The notes beneath the pieces were generated by a model, which worked only from the letters and a program-made list of their open reading frames with translations, searched no databases and had not been told where the DNA came from. The translations under genes were made by a program, and so were the position numbers. From contig NZ_DIAX01000082.1 in NCBI RefSeq assembly GCF_002414845.1, positions 1 to 45,489 on the forward strand: a DNA stretch of 45,489 nt. The letters are read 5' to 3'. The stretch comes from Gordonia sp. UBA5067 (GTDB lineage: Bacteria; Actinomycetota; Actinomycetes; Mycobacteriales; Mycobacteriaceae). Shown one piece after another: positions 24,655 to 33,159 of this stretch (position 1 is its first letter; the number at the start of each line of letters is the position of its first letter).

Positions 24655-25854
24655 ATGAGTACCGCCGAAACCATCGATCTGATGGACCTGGAACCGTTCA
24701 CCGCCGGTACCGATCATGCCCTCTTCGCCCGGCTCCGCGACGAGGATCCGCTGCACTGGAATGCTGAGCCCGACGGCCCGGGATTCTGGTCGGTCACCCG
24801 CTACGAGGACGTCAAGGCGGTGGCCGCCAACCACGAGGACTTCACCGTCACCGAGGGTACTCAGATCGCCAGCCGCCGGGCCGAGGGCGAAGCGGCCCGC
24901 AGCATCCACCACGTCGACCCGCCCGAGCACTCGAAGCTACGCGGCATCGTCACACCGCATATCCGGCCGACAAAAATCAAAGGCCTGGAAGCCGACATCA
25001 TCAGGGTGGTCGACGAGTTACTCGACACCGCTATCGCCGCCGGCGAAGTCGATTTCGTCGCCACCGTCGCCGCACAACTGCCACTCGTCATGATCGGCCG
25101 CCTGCTCGGCGCCCCCCTGGCCGACTGCCCGAACCTGCTGCGGTGGACCAACCAGATGGCCAGCGAAGACCCCGACTACTCGGAGGGTCCCGAGACCGCC
25201 GTGCGTGCGCGCGACGAGGTCTTCGATTACTTCCGCCAGCTGGAGAAGCTGCGGCAGCAATGCCCGGCCGACGATCTGGTGTCGGTCCTGGTCGTCGCCG
25301 AACTCGACGGCGCACCCCTGAGCCGCGGCTATCTCGACGCCTATTACCTGATCATGATGGTCGCCGGCAACGAAACCACCCGCAACCTGCTGTCCGGCGG
25401 CGTCGCCGTCCTTGCCGAGCAGCCACGGTGGTGGGAGGTGATGCGCGAGGATCCGGCAACCATCCGACTGGTTGTCGAAGAAATGCTGCGCTGGGTGACA
25501 CCGGTGCTGTGTATGCGACGCACCGCCACCCGCGATATCGAAATGCACGGCAAGACCATCAAGGCCGGCGACAAGGTGGTGATGTGGTTCTCCTCAGCCA
25601 ACCGCGACGACCGCAAGTTCGACGACGCCGATGTGTTCATCGGCGATCGCCGGCCCAACGAACACCTCGGATTCGGCTGGGGCGCGCACGCCTGCCTGGG
25701 CGCACAGCTGGCCCGGATGGAAGCCCGGGTGTTCTTCACCCGCGTGATCGAACGAGGCCTCGAGATCAACGTAATGGACCCACCACGCCGATTGCAGTCG
25801 AACTTCTTCCGCGGCATCAAAACGCTCCCGGTGACCATCAGAGAGTCGAAATGA
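24655..25854 (+). CDS. Cytochrome P450
   Basis: A 399-residue soluble bacterial P450. AGNETTRN is the I-helix oxygen-activation motif, EEMLRW the ExxR, and FGWGAHACLG the heme loop with axial Cys347. The length and lack of a membrane anchor fit class I enzymes that take electrons through a ferredoxin. It probably hydroxylates a hydrophobic compound. ATG at 24655 has AGGGAG upstream. Its stop overlaps the aldehyde dehydrogenase ATG as ATGA, and a ferredoxin closes the same operon at 30284. Operators at 24582-24631 suggest substrate-induced expression. Confidence 0.95.
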   Translation: MSTAETIDLMDLEPFTAGTDHALFARLRDEDPLHWNAEPDGPGFWSVTRYEDVKAVAANHEDFTVTEGTQIASRRAEGEAARSIHHVDPPEHSKLRGIVTPHIRPTKIKGLEADIIRVVDELLDTAIAAGEVDFVATVAAQLPLVMIGRLLGAPLADCPNLLRWTNQMASEDPDYSEGPETAVRARDEVFDYFRQLEKLRQQCPADDLVSVLVVAELDGAPLSRGYLDAYYLIMMVAGNETTRNLLSGGVAVLAEQPRWWEVMREDPATIRLVVEEMLRWVTPVLCMRRTATRDIEMHGKTIKAGDKVVMWFSSANRDDRKFDDADVFIGDRRPNEHLGFGWGAHACLGAQLARMEARVFFTRVIERGLEINVMDPPRRLQSNFFRGIKTLPVTIRESK

Positions 25855-27296
25855 CCTTGACGCCAACACTTCCCACCAACGTGAGGGCCCCCGCCGCCTT
25901 GATCGGCGAGCGCCGGATTACCGGCAGCGGTGAACTCATGGTGACCAACCCGTACACCGGCACCCAGCTCGGATCGGTTGCGGTGGCCGATGCCGATCTC
26001 GTCGACGAGGCGATCCGCGTCGCCGAATCGGCACTGGCGGCCTGGTCGCGCACCGCGCCCGCGCAACGTGCCGCGACACTGCGTCGCACCGCCGACCTGG
26101 TCATCGAGCGGGGTGCAGGCATCGCCGGCACCGTCACCGCCGAGATGGGCATGCCGATCACCATGGCCCTGGCGACGCAGCGCGACATGCCCGCCGCGGT
26201 GCTGCGGGCCATGGCCGCGGCGATCGAAGCCTTCCGCTGGTCCGAACCGGTCGACGGGGCCGAACTCCACCGGGTGCCGGCCGGAGTGGTCGCCGCGATC
26301 ACGCCCTGGAACATGCCGGTGCACCAAATCGTCGCCAAGGTCGCCGCCGCACTGGGCGCGGGTTGCCCGGTGGTACTCAAACCGTCGGAGGCCACCCCGT
26401 ACGACGCCGAACTGATCCGCGGCTGCTTCATCGACGCCGGGGTACCCGCCGACGCCTTCGCCATCGTGAACGGCACCGGCCCCATCACCGGCGCCGCGCT
26501 GACCGGCGCCCCGGGGATCGCCCACATCTCGTTCACCGGTTCGGTTCGCGCCGGTCACGCCATTGCCGCCGCGGCAGCCACCACACTGACGCGCACGACG
26601 CTCGAGCTCGGCGGAAAGTCCCCGGCCGTGGTGCTTCCCGACGCTGACCTGGCGAGCGTGATCCCCAGGGTCTTCGCCTCCGGGCTGGTCAATTCCGGGC
26701 AGGCCTGCAACGCCACCACGCGTCTGGTATTGCCCGCGGCCGCCGCGGGCGACGCCGAGCGCCTCCTCGTGCAAGCGGCCCAGCAAGTCCGATTGGGCGA
26801 CCCGGCCGACCCGGGCACGACCCACGGTCCGCTGTCCTCCCTGGCGCACACCGAACGCGTCCTGTCCCAGCTCGGCCGGGCCCGCACCGACGGGGCCCGC
26901 TTCGTGGTCGGCACCGGAACCCGCGAAAGCGCCACGGTCTCCGACTGCTTCATCGCGCCGACCGTGCTCGCCGATCTGCCCGCAACAGCCGCGGCCGTGC
27001 GCGAAGAGATCTTCGGCCCGGTACTGGTCATCCAGTACTACGACGACGAGGCCGACGCCATCCAGATCGCCAACGACACCGAGTACGGGCTGTCCGCCGA
27101 AGTCTGGTCCGCCAGCGGCGAACATGCCCGCGAGGTCGCGCGCGAACTGGAGGTCGGGCAAGTCAAGATCAACGGTGTGCGCACCCGCGAACGCCCGGCG
27201 GTGCCCTTCGGCGGGATGAAGAACTCCGGCTACGGCCGCGAGCTCGGTGCCGTGGGCCTGGCCGAGTTCACCGAAATCATGGCGGTGATGTCATGA
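25851..27296 (+). CDS. Aldehyde dehydrogenase (NAD(P)+)
   Basis: A 481-residue ALDH-superfamily enzyme. TPWNMP with Asn154, LELGGKSP with the general base Glu252, and NSGQACNATT with nucleophile Cys286 are all present, as are FTGS for cofactor binding and the C-terminal PFGGMKNSGYGRE. It oxidises an aldehyde to its acid in the cytosol, fitting between P450/SDR oxidation and the divergently encoded acyl-CoA synthetase. The ATG at 25851 overlaps the P450 stop (ATGA). The open frame continues far upstream, but that part lies inside the P450 gene and is not coding. Confidence 0.94.
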   Translation: MTLTPTLPTNVRAPAALIGERRITGSGELMVTNPYTGTQLGSVAVADADLVDEAIRVAESALAAWSRTAPAQRAATLRRTADLVIERGAGIAGTVTAEMGMPITMALATQRDMPAAVLRAMAAAIEAFRWSEPVDGAELHRVPAGVVAAITPWNMPVHQIVAKVAAALGAGCPVVLKPSEATPYDAELIRGCFIDAGVPADAFAIVNGTGPITGAALTGAPGIAHISFTGSVRAGHAIAAAAATTLTRTTLELGGKSPAVVLPDADLASVIPRVFASGLVNSGQACNATTRLVLPAAAAGDAERLLVQAAQQVRLGDPADPGTTHGPLSSLAHTERVLSQLGRARTDGARFVVGTGTRESATVSDCFIAPTVLADLPATAAAVREEIFGPVLVIQYYDDEADAIQIANDTEYGLSAEVWSASGEHAREVARELEVGQVKINGVRTRERPAVPFGGMKNSGYGRELGAVGLAEFTEIMAVMS

Positions 27297-28093
27297 CCGC
27301 CGCTGCCACGATCATCGTCACCGGCGGAGCCTCGGGAATCGGACTCGCCGTGGTCGGCCGCATCCTTGACGCCGACCCGTCGACGACGGTCCTCGCGCTC
27401 GACCTGGCCGACTGCCCCGACCGGCGCGCCCACTCGTTGCACTGCGACCTCGCCGACCTCGATGCGATCGCCGCGCTGGAATTGCCGGCGCACGTCGACG
27501 GCCTGGCGAATGTGGCCGCCGTGCCGGGCACCGCCCCGGCGGCGAAGGTTCTCGCCGTCAACGCGGTAGGCCTGCACGCCCTCACCTTCCGGGTGCTCGA
27601 ACGCATGCGGGCGGGCGCGGCGATCGTGAATGTGGCCTCGGTCGCCGCACACCGCAACACCGCACCGGCCGACCAGGTCGCCCGCCTGGCGATGGCCCGC
27701 ACCGATGCCGACCGCGCGCAGTGGCTGGCCGACAACCCGATCGGCGGTCCGGCCGCCTACGACACCTCCAAACGTGCGCTCCTCGAGTGGACGGTAGCCC
27801 TGTCCGCGGCACTGCAGCCGCGTGACATTCGCGTCGTATCGGTGAGCCCCGGCCCCACCGAGACCCCGATTCTCGTCGACTTCACCGCGTCGATGGGCGC
27901 GGAGGCCATGGCCCGGTCGGCGGCCACCGTCGGACGCCACGGCAGGGCCGCCGAATCGGCTGCCGCCGTCGCCTTCTTGCTGTCGAAGGACGCGTCCTGG
28001 ATCAACGGCGTCGACATCCCCGTCGAAGGCGGACTGTTAGCAGCCCGCGCGGCCGCAGACTCACCCATCACGCTGGAAGGGCTCTCCTCATGA
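27293..28093 (+). CDS. SDR family oxidoreductase
   Basis: The 266-residue protein has TGGASGIG as the cofactor loop, a conserved NVAS serine region, YDTSKRA as Tyr-x3-Lys, and SPGPTETP after it. The Asp in LALDLAD after strand 2 favours NAD over NADP. The NNAG motif is replaced by NVAAVPG, a pattern common in 3alpha-hydroxysteroid-dehydrogenase/carbonyl-reductase-type SDRs. It likely oxidises the alcohol made by the P450 to an aldehyde or ketone. Both junctions are ATGA overlaps (aldehyde dehydrogenase before, PPDK-like after). Confidence 0.92.
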   Translation: MTAAATIIVTGGASGIGLAVVGRILDADPSTTVLALDLADCPDRRAHSLHCDLADLDAIAALELPAHVDGLANVAAVPGTAPAAKVLAVNAVGLHALTFRVLERMRAGAAIVNVASVAAHRNTAPADQVARLAMARTDADRAQWLADNPIGGPAAYDTSKRALLEWTVALSAALQPRDIRVVSVSPGPTETPILVDFTASMGAEAMARSAATVGRHGRAAESAAAVAFLLSKDASWINGVDIPVEGGLLAARAAADSPITLEGLSS

Positions 28094-29574
28094 CTATCCC
28101 CCTGGTCGTCGCGCTTGACGGCACCGCCCCCGCAGACCGAGAACTGCTCGGCGGCAAAGCATTCAGCGTCAACGGCATGCGCGCACTCGGCCTGCCGGTG
28201 CCGCCCGCCTTCGCCATCACCACGCCGGTGTGCGGCCAGTTCCACGCCCGCGGCGGCCAACTCCCCGATGAGGTGTGGGCGCAGGTTCAGACGGCGATGG
28301 CGCAGTTGGAGCGCGATACCGGCCGCACCTTCGGGGCCGGACCAAACCCGCTGCTGGTGTCGGTCCGCTCGGGGGCCGCCCAATCCATGCCCGGGATGAT
28401 GGACACCGTGCTCAACCTGGGGTTGACACCGGCCGTCGTCGGCGAACTTGCGGCCGCCACCGGCGACCGGGCCTGGGCGCAGGACACGTGGTCGCGCTTC
28501 TGCAGCGGGTACGGCGAGATCGTGCTCGCAGATCCCGATGCGGCGCCGCCGGCCGATCCGTACGACCAGCTGCGCGAAGCCATCGCGGCCGTCTTCGGGT
28601 CGTGGACGAACGAGCGGGTCGCCGCCTATCGCCGCCGTCACAAGCTGGGCGACGGCGGCGGTACAGCAGTCACGGTGCAGGCCATGGTCTTCGGCAACCG
28701 CGACGACGACTCCGGCACCGGTGTGCTGTTCAGCCGTGACCCGGCCACCGGGGTCCCCGAGTTGTTCGGCGAATGGCTGACCCGCGCGCAGGGCGAGGAT
28801 GTGGTCTCCGGTGAGCGCACCCCGGAAACCCTCGCACAGTTCCAGGCACACAGCCCGCAGTTGTATGTCGAGCTCGAACGCATCGCCGGGATTCTCGAAG
28901 CTGAGTTGCGTGATCTCGTCGACATCGAGTTCACCGTCGAAAGCGGACGGCTCTACATGCTGCAATGCCGCCGGGGCAAACGATCCGGACGCGCTGCGGC
29001 CCGCATCGCCGTCGACCTCGTCAACGCCGGGACGATCTCGCAAGCCGAAGCGCTGGAGCACATCAGTGTCGACCACGCCAAGGCCTTGGCCACCGACGGC
29101 AGCGTCACCAGTGGTGCCGAGGTGCTCGCCACCGGCACCGGAGCCAGTCCGGGCGTGGCCACCGGCGTCGTCTACACCGACACCGACGAGGCCTGCGCCG
29201 CCGCCGCCGAGGGCGTCGGCGTCGTGCTTGTCCGGCCGTCGACCTCACCAGTCGATGTGCCCGCCATGTTCGAGTCCTTGGCGGTGGTCACCGAAGTCGG
29301 CGGCGCCACCTCGCACGCCGCGCTCGTGTGCCGCGAAATCGGTGTGCCCTGCGTGGTGGGCTGCGGCGCCGGCCTGACCCGCCGGCTGGCTGGGCAGACA
29401 GTCACCGTCGACGGAGCCACCGGCACCATCTTCGCCGGCGAGGTGGCCGCAATGGACAACGCACCGGACCAGTATCTGCAACAGTTACTCTCGTATCTCG
29501 ACAATGTTGGCGTCCGCGATCATCCCTTGGTGGAGTACGTTCTGCGCCCTACCGTGACCGAGGGCGCCTCATGA
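28090..29574 (+). CDS. ppdK: Short pyruvate-phosphate-dikinase-like protein (ATP-grasp plus swivel His, no PEP barrel)
   Basis: A 494-residue protein. Residues 1-320 are PPDK_N: GGKAFSVNGMRALGLPVPPAF, SVRSGA (91-96) with SMPGMMDTV (99-107), FSRDPATG, and MLQCRRGKRSG. Residues ~350-450 are the swivel domain, GGATSHAALVCREIGVPCVV, with phospho-His near 409. The C-terminal PEP/pyruvate TIM barrel of full PPDK (~870 residues) is absent, yet the frame ends cleanly. From memory, M. tuberculosis Rv1127c (PpdK, ~490 residues) has the same form, so this is a family rather than a broken gene. It could phosphorylate its own His from ATP and pass phosphate to a partner. ATGA overlaps on both sides. Confidence 0.9.
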   Translation: MTIPLVVALDGTAPADRELLGGKAFSVNGMRALGLPVPPAFAITTPVCGQFHARGGQLPDEVWAQVQTAMAQLERDTGRTFGAGPNPLLVSVRSGAAQSMPGMMDTVLNLGLTPAVVGELAAATGDRAWAQDTWSRFCSGYGEIVLADPDAAPPADPYDQLREAIAAVFGSWTNERVAAYRRRHKLGDGGGTAVTVQAMVFGNRDDDSGTGVLFSRDPATGVPELFGEWLTRAQGEDVVSGERTPETLAQFQAHSPQLYVELERIAGILEAELRDLVDIEFTVESGRLYMLQCRRGKRSGRAAARIAVDLVNAGTISQAEALEHISVDHAKALATDGSVTSGAEVLATGTGASPGVATGVVYTDTDEACAAAAEGVGVVLVRPSTSPVDVPAMFESLAVVTEVGGATSHAALVCREIGVPCVVGCGAGLTRRLAGQTVTVDGATGTIFAGEVAAMDNAPDQYLQQLLSYLDNVGVRDHPLVEYVLRPTVTEGAS

Positions 29575-30287
29575 GCACTGCAGACAGCACCGACGGTATC
29601 GACGCCGTCTATTCCTCGGCCGGCCTCCTCGACGCCAGCACCATGTCCGCCAAACGGCCCAACAAGCGGGGCGAGCAGACCCGCGACAGGCTGATCGCCG
29701 CGGCCGTCGAGTGCTTCACCGAGTACGGGTACACCAAGACCCGCGTCTCCGACATCACCCACCACGCCAATACCGCGCAGGGGAACTTCTACCGCCACTT
29801 CACCAGCCTCGACGACATCTTCCTGGCCGCCCTACGGCCGTCGTTGGAGGCGCTTGCCGCATCGCGGATGCGGTTGGACCGCACCCACGGCGAGCTCGCC
29901 ACCCTCATCGAGGTGAACACCACTTACCTGCAAACCTATGCGCGCAACCGCCACATGCTGCGGCTGCTGCGCGAGGCCTCCGCGGCCAGCGAGAACAAGG
30001 GCTTCGCCACCCTGTGGCTCAATCTGCGTGCCGATTTCGTCAAGCGGACCGAACGCTGGCTACGGCGACTCGACGAGAGCGGACAGCTCGAGCCGACAAA
30101 TCTGCACCTGCTCGCCGAGACTCTCGGCTGCGCCACCGAACAGATGGCCTATGTGCATGTCGGGCTGGCCCCGAGCAGTCCCCGGCGCGAGGAGATCGCC
30201 GAGCTGGGGACCGCGCTGGGGGAACTCTGGTTTCGTGCAACCCCGTTTCGCGACCGCCCCGCGATAGCGGGCGAGGAGACGTCATGA
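29571..30287 (+). CDS. TetR family transcriptional regulator
   Basis: A 238-residue regulator. The helix-turn-helix at about 37-80 (RDRLIAAAVECFTEYGYTKTRVSDITHHANTAQG split around the turn, then NFYRHFTSLDDIF) is typical TetR. The first 25 residues are an extra, probably flexible extension. The C-terminal part should bind a ligand, perhaps an acyl-CoA or the pathway substrate. It is the fifth gene of the operon with ATGA overlaps on both sides, so it should control itself and its operon. The paired operators at 24503-24520 and 24614-24631 are the best candidate targets. Confidence 0.93.
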   Translation: MSTADSTDGIDAVYSSAGLLDASTMSAKRPNKRGEQTRDRLIAAAVECFTEYGYTKTRVSDITHHANTAQGNFYRHFTSLDDIFLAALRPSLEALAASRMRLDRTHGELATLIEVNTTYLQTYARNRHMLRLLREASAASENKGFATLWLNLRADFVKRTERWLRRLDESGQLEPTNLHLLAETLGCATEQMAYVHVGLAPSSPRREEIAELGTALGELWFRATPFRDRPAIAGEETS

Positions 30288-30583
30288 CCGAGACGCAGAG
30301 CCAGGTGGTTACCTCAACCGTCGTCATCCACCTCGACGGCCAGACCTCACGAGTGAGCTGCGGTCCGACGACCCGCCTGCTCGACGCAGTACTCGACGCC
30401 GGGCTCGGCGCCCCCTACTCGTGCCGCAACGGCGAGTGCGGAACGTGTATGGCCCGCTTGGTGAGCGGCGAGGTGGACTTCGGATCAGGGGTTGCGCTGG
30501 AACCCGACGACTATGCGGACGGGTATCTCCTCATGTGTCAGTCGACCCCGCAGAGCCCCGACATCGAGATCGCCTACGAGTAG
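30284..30583 (+). CDS. Plant-type [2Fe-2S] ferredoxin
   Basis: A 99-residue ferredoxin with Cys47-x4-Cys52-x2-Cys55 (CRNGECGTC) and Cys85 (LLMCQS), the plant-type [2Fe-2S] cluster pattern also seen as the C-terminal domain of KshB-like and phenylacetate-type reductases. Here it is free-standing, without FAD/NAD domains. It most likely carries electrons to the P450 encoded by the first gene of the operon. No reductase is present in the operon; FprB at 37293-38960 is a possible source. ATG at 30284 overlaps the TetR stop (ATGA). It converges with an SDR gene after seven bases. Confidence 0.92.
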   Translation: MTETQSQVVTSTVVIHLDGQTSRVSCGPTTRLLDAVLDAGLGAPYSCRNGECGTCMARLVSGEVDFGSGVALEPDDYADGYLLMCQSTPQSPDIEIAYE

Positions 30584-30590
30584 GCAGCCT

Positions 30591-31364
30591 TCAACCCGGC
30601 GCCATCAGTGCCCGTACCCGGTCGAGTACATCGGGATAGCGCTGCAGGTGGGACCCACCACCGATGTCGAGGGCGGCTCCGGTCATCCACGCGGTCTGGT
30701 CCGAGGCCAGAAAGGTGATGGTCGCCGCGACGTCCTCCGGGGTGCCGGCCCGGCCCAGCGGTGTGTTGTCGAGATAGTCCTGGCGCAAGCCGGGAATGAA
30801 CCCGACCCCCTCGGTCAGCGGGGTATCGACGAAACCTGGTTGCACCGCGTTCACCCGGACCCCGCGCGGTGCCAATTCGAGTGCGGCGACCTCGACGAGC
30901 ATCGTCACCCCCGCCTTCGCGGCGCAATAGGACGCCATGCCGGTGCCGGGCTGCCGGGCGTTGAGCGAGGAAACGCAGATGATCGAGCCGCCGTCGACGA
31001 TGGCCGCGGCGGCGTGTTTGAGGACGAGGAACGTACCGGTCAGGCACACGTCGATCGTCGTGCGCCACGCGGACAGTTCCAGTTCGGCGATCGCCCCGGG
31101 AATGGACAGTCCGGCGCAGTTCACGACGACGTCGAGCGGGGCGGACGCAGTCATCACGTCGGCGACCGACTGTTCGACGGTGACGTCGAGTCCCATCGCA
31201 GTGACCCCGTCGCCGAATTCGTCGGCAACGGCGGTCGCCGCGTCGACGTTGACATCGGCGACCACGACGTCGCAGCCCTCGAGTTGCAACGCCCAGACCG
31301 TCGCCAAGCCGATTCCCGACGCCCCGCCCACGACCAGCGCGGCTCGCCTGCGCGCCGGGATCAC
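30591..31364 (-). CDS. SDR family oxidoreductase
   Basis: A 257-residue classical SDR: VGGASGIGLAT, NCAGLS in place of NNAG, a serine in ICVSSLN, YCAAKAG as Tyr-x3-Lys, PGFVDTPLT, and the C-terminal GAALDIGGG. The Asp in VVADVNVD after strand 2 suggests NAD preference. The GTG at 31364 forms a GTGA overlap with the MDR reductase upstream, so the two are co-translated. It converges with the P450 operon. Function is probably oxidation of a hydroxyl or hydroxyacyl group; no specific pathway is visible. Confidence 0.9.
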   Translation of the reverse strand: MIPARRRAALVVGGASGIGLATVWALQLEGCDVVVADVNVDAATAVADEFGDGVTAMGLDVTVEQSVADVMTASAPLDVVVNCAGLSIPGAIAELELSAWRTTIDVCLTGTFLVLKHAAAAIVDGGSIICVSSLNARQPGTGMASYCAAKAGVTMLVEVAALELAPRGVRVNAVQPGFVDTPLTEGVGFIPGLRQDYLDNTPLGRAGTPEDVAATITFLASDQTAWMTGAALDIGGGSHLQRYPDVLDRVRALMAPG

Positions 31365-32332
31365 TCCGGACCCATCACGACGACGGCCTTGCCGCGCACC
31401 TTGCCGTCGTACAGGTCTTGCAGTGCCTGTGGCAGCTGGGCCAATGAATAGGTGGCGTCGACCGGCGGGCGCATACCGTCGGCGATCATCTCGGTCAACT
31501 CGTCGTGCAGCATCGCCGGCACACCCGGATGGGTCCGGATGTATTCGCCCCAGGCCGCCCCGACGATATCGATGTTGCGGAACAGGACGCGGTTGAGTTT
31601 GACGGTCGGGATCCCGCCGCCGGCGAACCCGATGACGACGTATCGGCCGTCTGGCGCGACGGTGCGCAGCGCGTCGTCGAAGACGTCGCCGCCAACCGGG
31701 TCGATGAGCACGTCGACGCCGCCACCGGAGAGGTCCTTGACTTTGGCTCCCCAGCCTTCCGCCAACTGTACGACCTCGTCGGCACCGGCTTCGCGCAACA
31801 TCGTCTCGGCGCCGGTGCGGTGCACGACGGCGATGACCGTGGCGCCCATCTCCTTGGCGACGCGAATCGACGCCGCCCCGACACCGCCGGCCGCACCAAG
31901 AACCGCGACGACTTCGCCGGGCGCGGTGTGGGCGCGTAGTTTCAGGGCGAACAGTGCAGTCTGGAAGTTGATACCCATGGCGGCCCCCTGGGCAAAGCTC
32001 AACTCTGCGGGCGCAGGCAGCATCTGCTCTGGCACGGCGACCATTCGCTCGGCAAAGCCACCGATCCCGGCGAAGACCAAGACCTTGTCCCCGACCCGGT
32101 ATTGCCCCCCTTCGGGCGCCGCGCGCACGACGCCGGCGACCTCGGTGCCCGGCGTGAACGGCAGCGGCGGCCGCATCTGGTAGAGCCCCCGGCTCATGAG
32201 CACGTCGGGGAAGCAGACCCCGCAGGCCTTGATGTCGATGAGATACTGCCCGGGCCCCGGCACCGGCTCGTCGACGTCGACGAGCTCGAGCCCGCCCGGA
32301 CCGGTTTCTTCGCGCAGAACCTGTGCCTTCAT
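31361..32332 (-). CDS. NADPH:quinone oxidoreductase-like MDR enzyme
   Basis: A 323-residue zinc-independent medium-chain reductase. The N-terminal GroES-like part includes GVCFPDVLMSRGLYQ and PFTPGTEVAGVV; the Rossmann part has VLGAAGGVGAAS. Zinc-binding cysteines of classical alcohol dehydrogenases are absent, which places it with quinone/enoyl reductases using NADPH. ATG at 32332 has no clear ribosome site and may be leaderless. It forms a two-gene operon with the SDR through a GTGA overlap and is divergent from the methyltransferase across 64 bases. Confidence 0.9.
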   Translation of the reverse strand: MKAQVLREETGPGGLELVDVDEPVPGPGQYLIDIKACGVCFPDVLMSRGLYQMRPPLPFTPGTEVAGVVRAAPEGGQYRVGDKVLVFAGIGGFAERMVAVPEQMLPAPAELSFAQGAAMGINFQTALFALKLRAHTAPGEVVAVLGAAGGVGAASIRVAKEMGATVIAVVHRTGAETMLREAGADEVVQLAEGWGAKVKDLSGGGVDVLIDPVGGDVFDDALRTVAPDGRYVVIGFAGGGIPTVKLNRVLFRNIDIVGAAWGEYIRTHPGVPAMLHDELTEMIADGMRPPVDATYSLAQLPQALQDLYDGKVRGKAVVVMGPE

Positions 32333-32383
32333 AGGCTCACATTACCGCCGGGTGGCCACCGTGGAACCGGTTTGCGCGCCGGA

Positions 32384-32389
32384 TACGAT
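32384..32389 (+). promoter_or_regulatory. Putative -10 box for a leaderless transcript
   Basis: TACGAT fits the actinobacterial TANNNT -10 pattern. It ends seven bases before the ATG at 32397, where a leaderless transcript would begin. No good ribosome site precedes that ATG. A -35 box is not clear. Confidence 0.45.
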
Positions 32390-32396
32390 CGGGCCT

Positions 32397-33062
32397 ATGG
32401 ACACGCCCCGACCCCTCCCGTCGACGCTGAGTCAAGAGCGTCTCGACGTCGCTTTGGCCGCCCCCGGATTTCTCCCCCTCGACGAGGCGCTGGCGCTCCA
32501 CGAGGCCGCGGGATCGTTTCTGGCGCAACCTGACTCGGTCGGGGTCGGGGTCGAAGTGGGAACCTACTGCGGCAAGTCGACGGTCTTCCTGGGCGCCATT
32601 GCGGAGGCGCACGGCGCCTTGCTCGCCACCGTCGACCACCATCGGGGGTCGGAGGAGCACCAGCCGGGCTGGGAGTACCACGACACCTCTTTGGTCGATC
32701 CGCACACCGGGACACTCGACACGTCGGCACGGTTTCGCCGGACCATGTTCGATGCGGAGCTCGAACAGACCGTTATCGGGATGATTGCGTCGTCGACCAT
32801 GGGCGCGCGGATGTGGGGCCGCCCGGCCGACTTCGTCTTCATCGACGGCGGGCATTCCATGGCCGCCGCGCAGGCGGACTTCGACGGCTGGTCCCCGTGG
32901 GTGCGCCTCGGCGGCGGACTGTTGATCCACGACGTCTTCCCCGACCCCGCCGACGGTGGGCGCCCGCCGTATGAAATCTACCGGCAGGCCCTGGCCGGCG
33001 GTCGATTCGAGGAAGTCTCGGCGCACGGTTCACTGCGGGTCCTGCGGCGGGTCGGCGAGTAA
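32397..33062 (+). CDS. Class I SAM-dependent methyltransferase (Methyltransf_24-like)
   Basis: A 221-residue protein. VEVGTYCGKST at about 52-62 is the SAM-binding glycine motif, VDHHRGSEEH lies at the acidic position after strand 2, and FVFIDGGHSMAAAQADFDGW is the strand-4 segment typical of the Methyltransf_24 group. LIHDVFPD follows. The methyl acceptor is unknown. The in-frame region extends upstream, but ATG at 32397 is chosen: TACGAT (32384-32389) lies seven bases before it and fits a -10 box starting transcription at the ATG, so a leaderless message is likely. It is a single gene convergent with the LLM oxidoreductase. Confidence 0.85.
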   Translation: MDTPRPLPSTLSQERLDVALAAPGFLPLDEALALHEAAGSFLAQPDSVGVGVEVGTYCGKSTVFLGAIAEAHGALLATVDHHRGSEEHQPGWEYHDTSLVDPHTGTLDTSARFRRTMFDAELEQTVIGMIASSTMGARMWGRPADFVFIDGGHSMAAAQADFDGWSPWVRLGGGLLIHDVFPDPADGGRPPYEIYRQALAGGRFEEVSAHGSLRVLRRVGE

Positions 33063-33159
33063 CTCCAACACTGTCTGAAGTGGGGTGGCCGAGGGCGCGC
33101 GGCCGCCGTCCTGGCCCAGGTGCGACGAAGCCGGCGACGGTGGTCGGCGACCTCCGGCG

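Noticed and set aside
25143..25850. Long in-frame upstream extension of the aldehyde dehydrogenase frame
   Set aside because: It lies inside the P450 gene in another frame, has arginine-rich low-complexity translation, and the ATGA-overlapping ATG at 25851 gives a normal ALDH N-terminus.
28090..29574. Truncated pseudogene of pyruvate phosphate dikinase
   Set aside because: The frame is intact, starts and stops by ATGA overlaps, keeps ATP and His motifs, and a similar-length mycobacterial PpdK is known to me.
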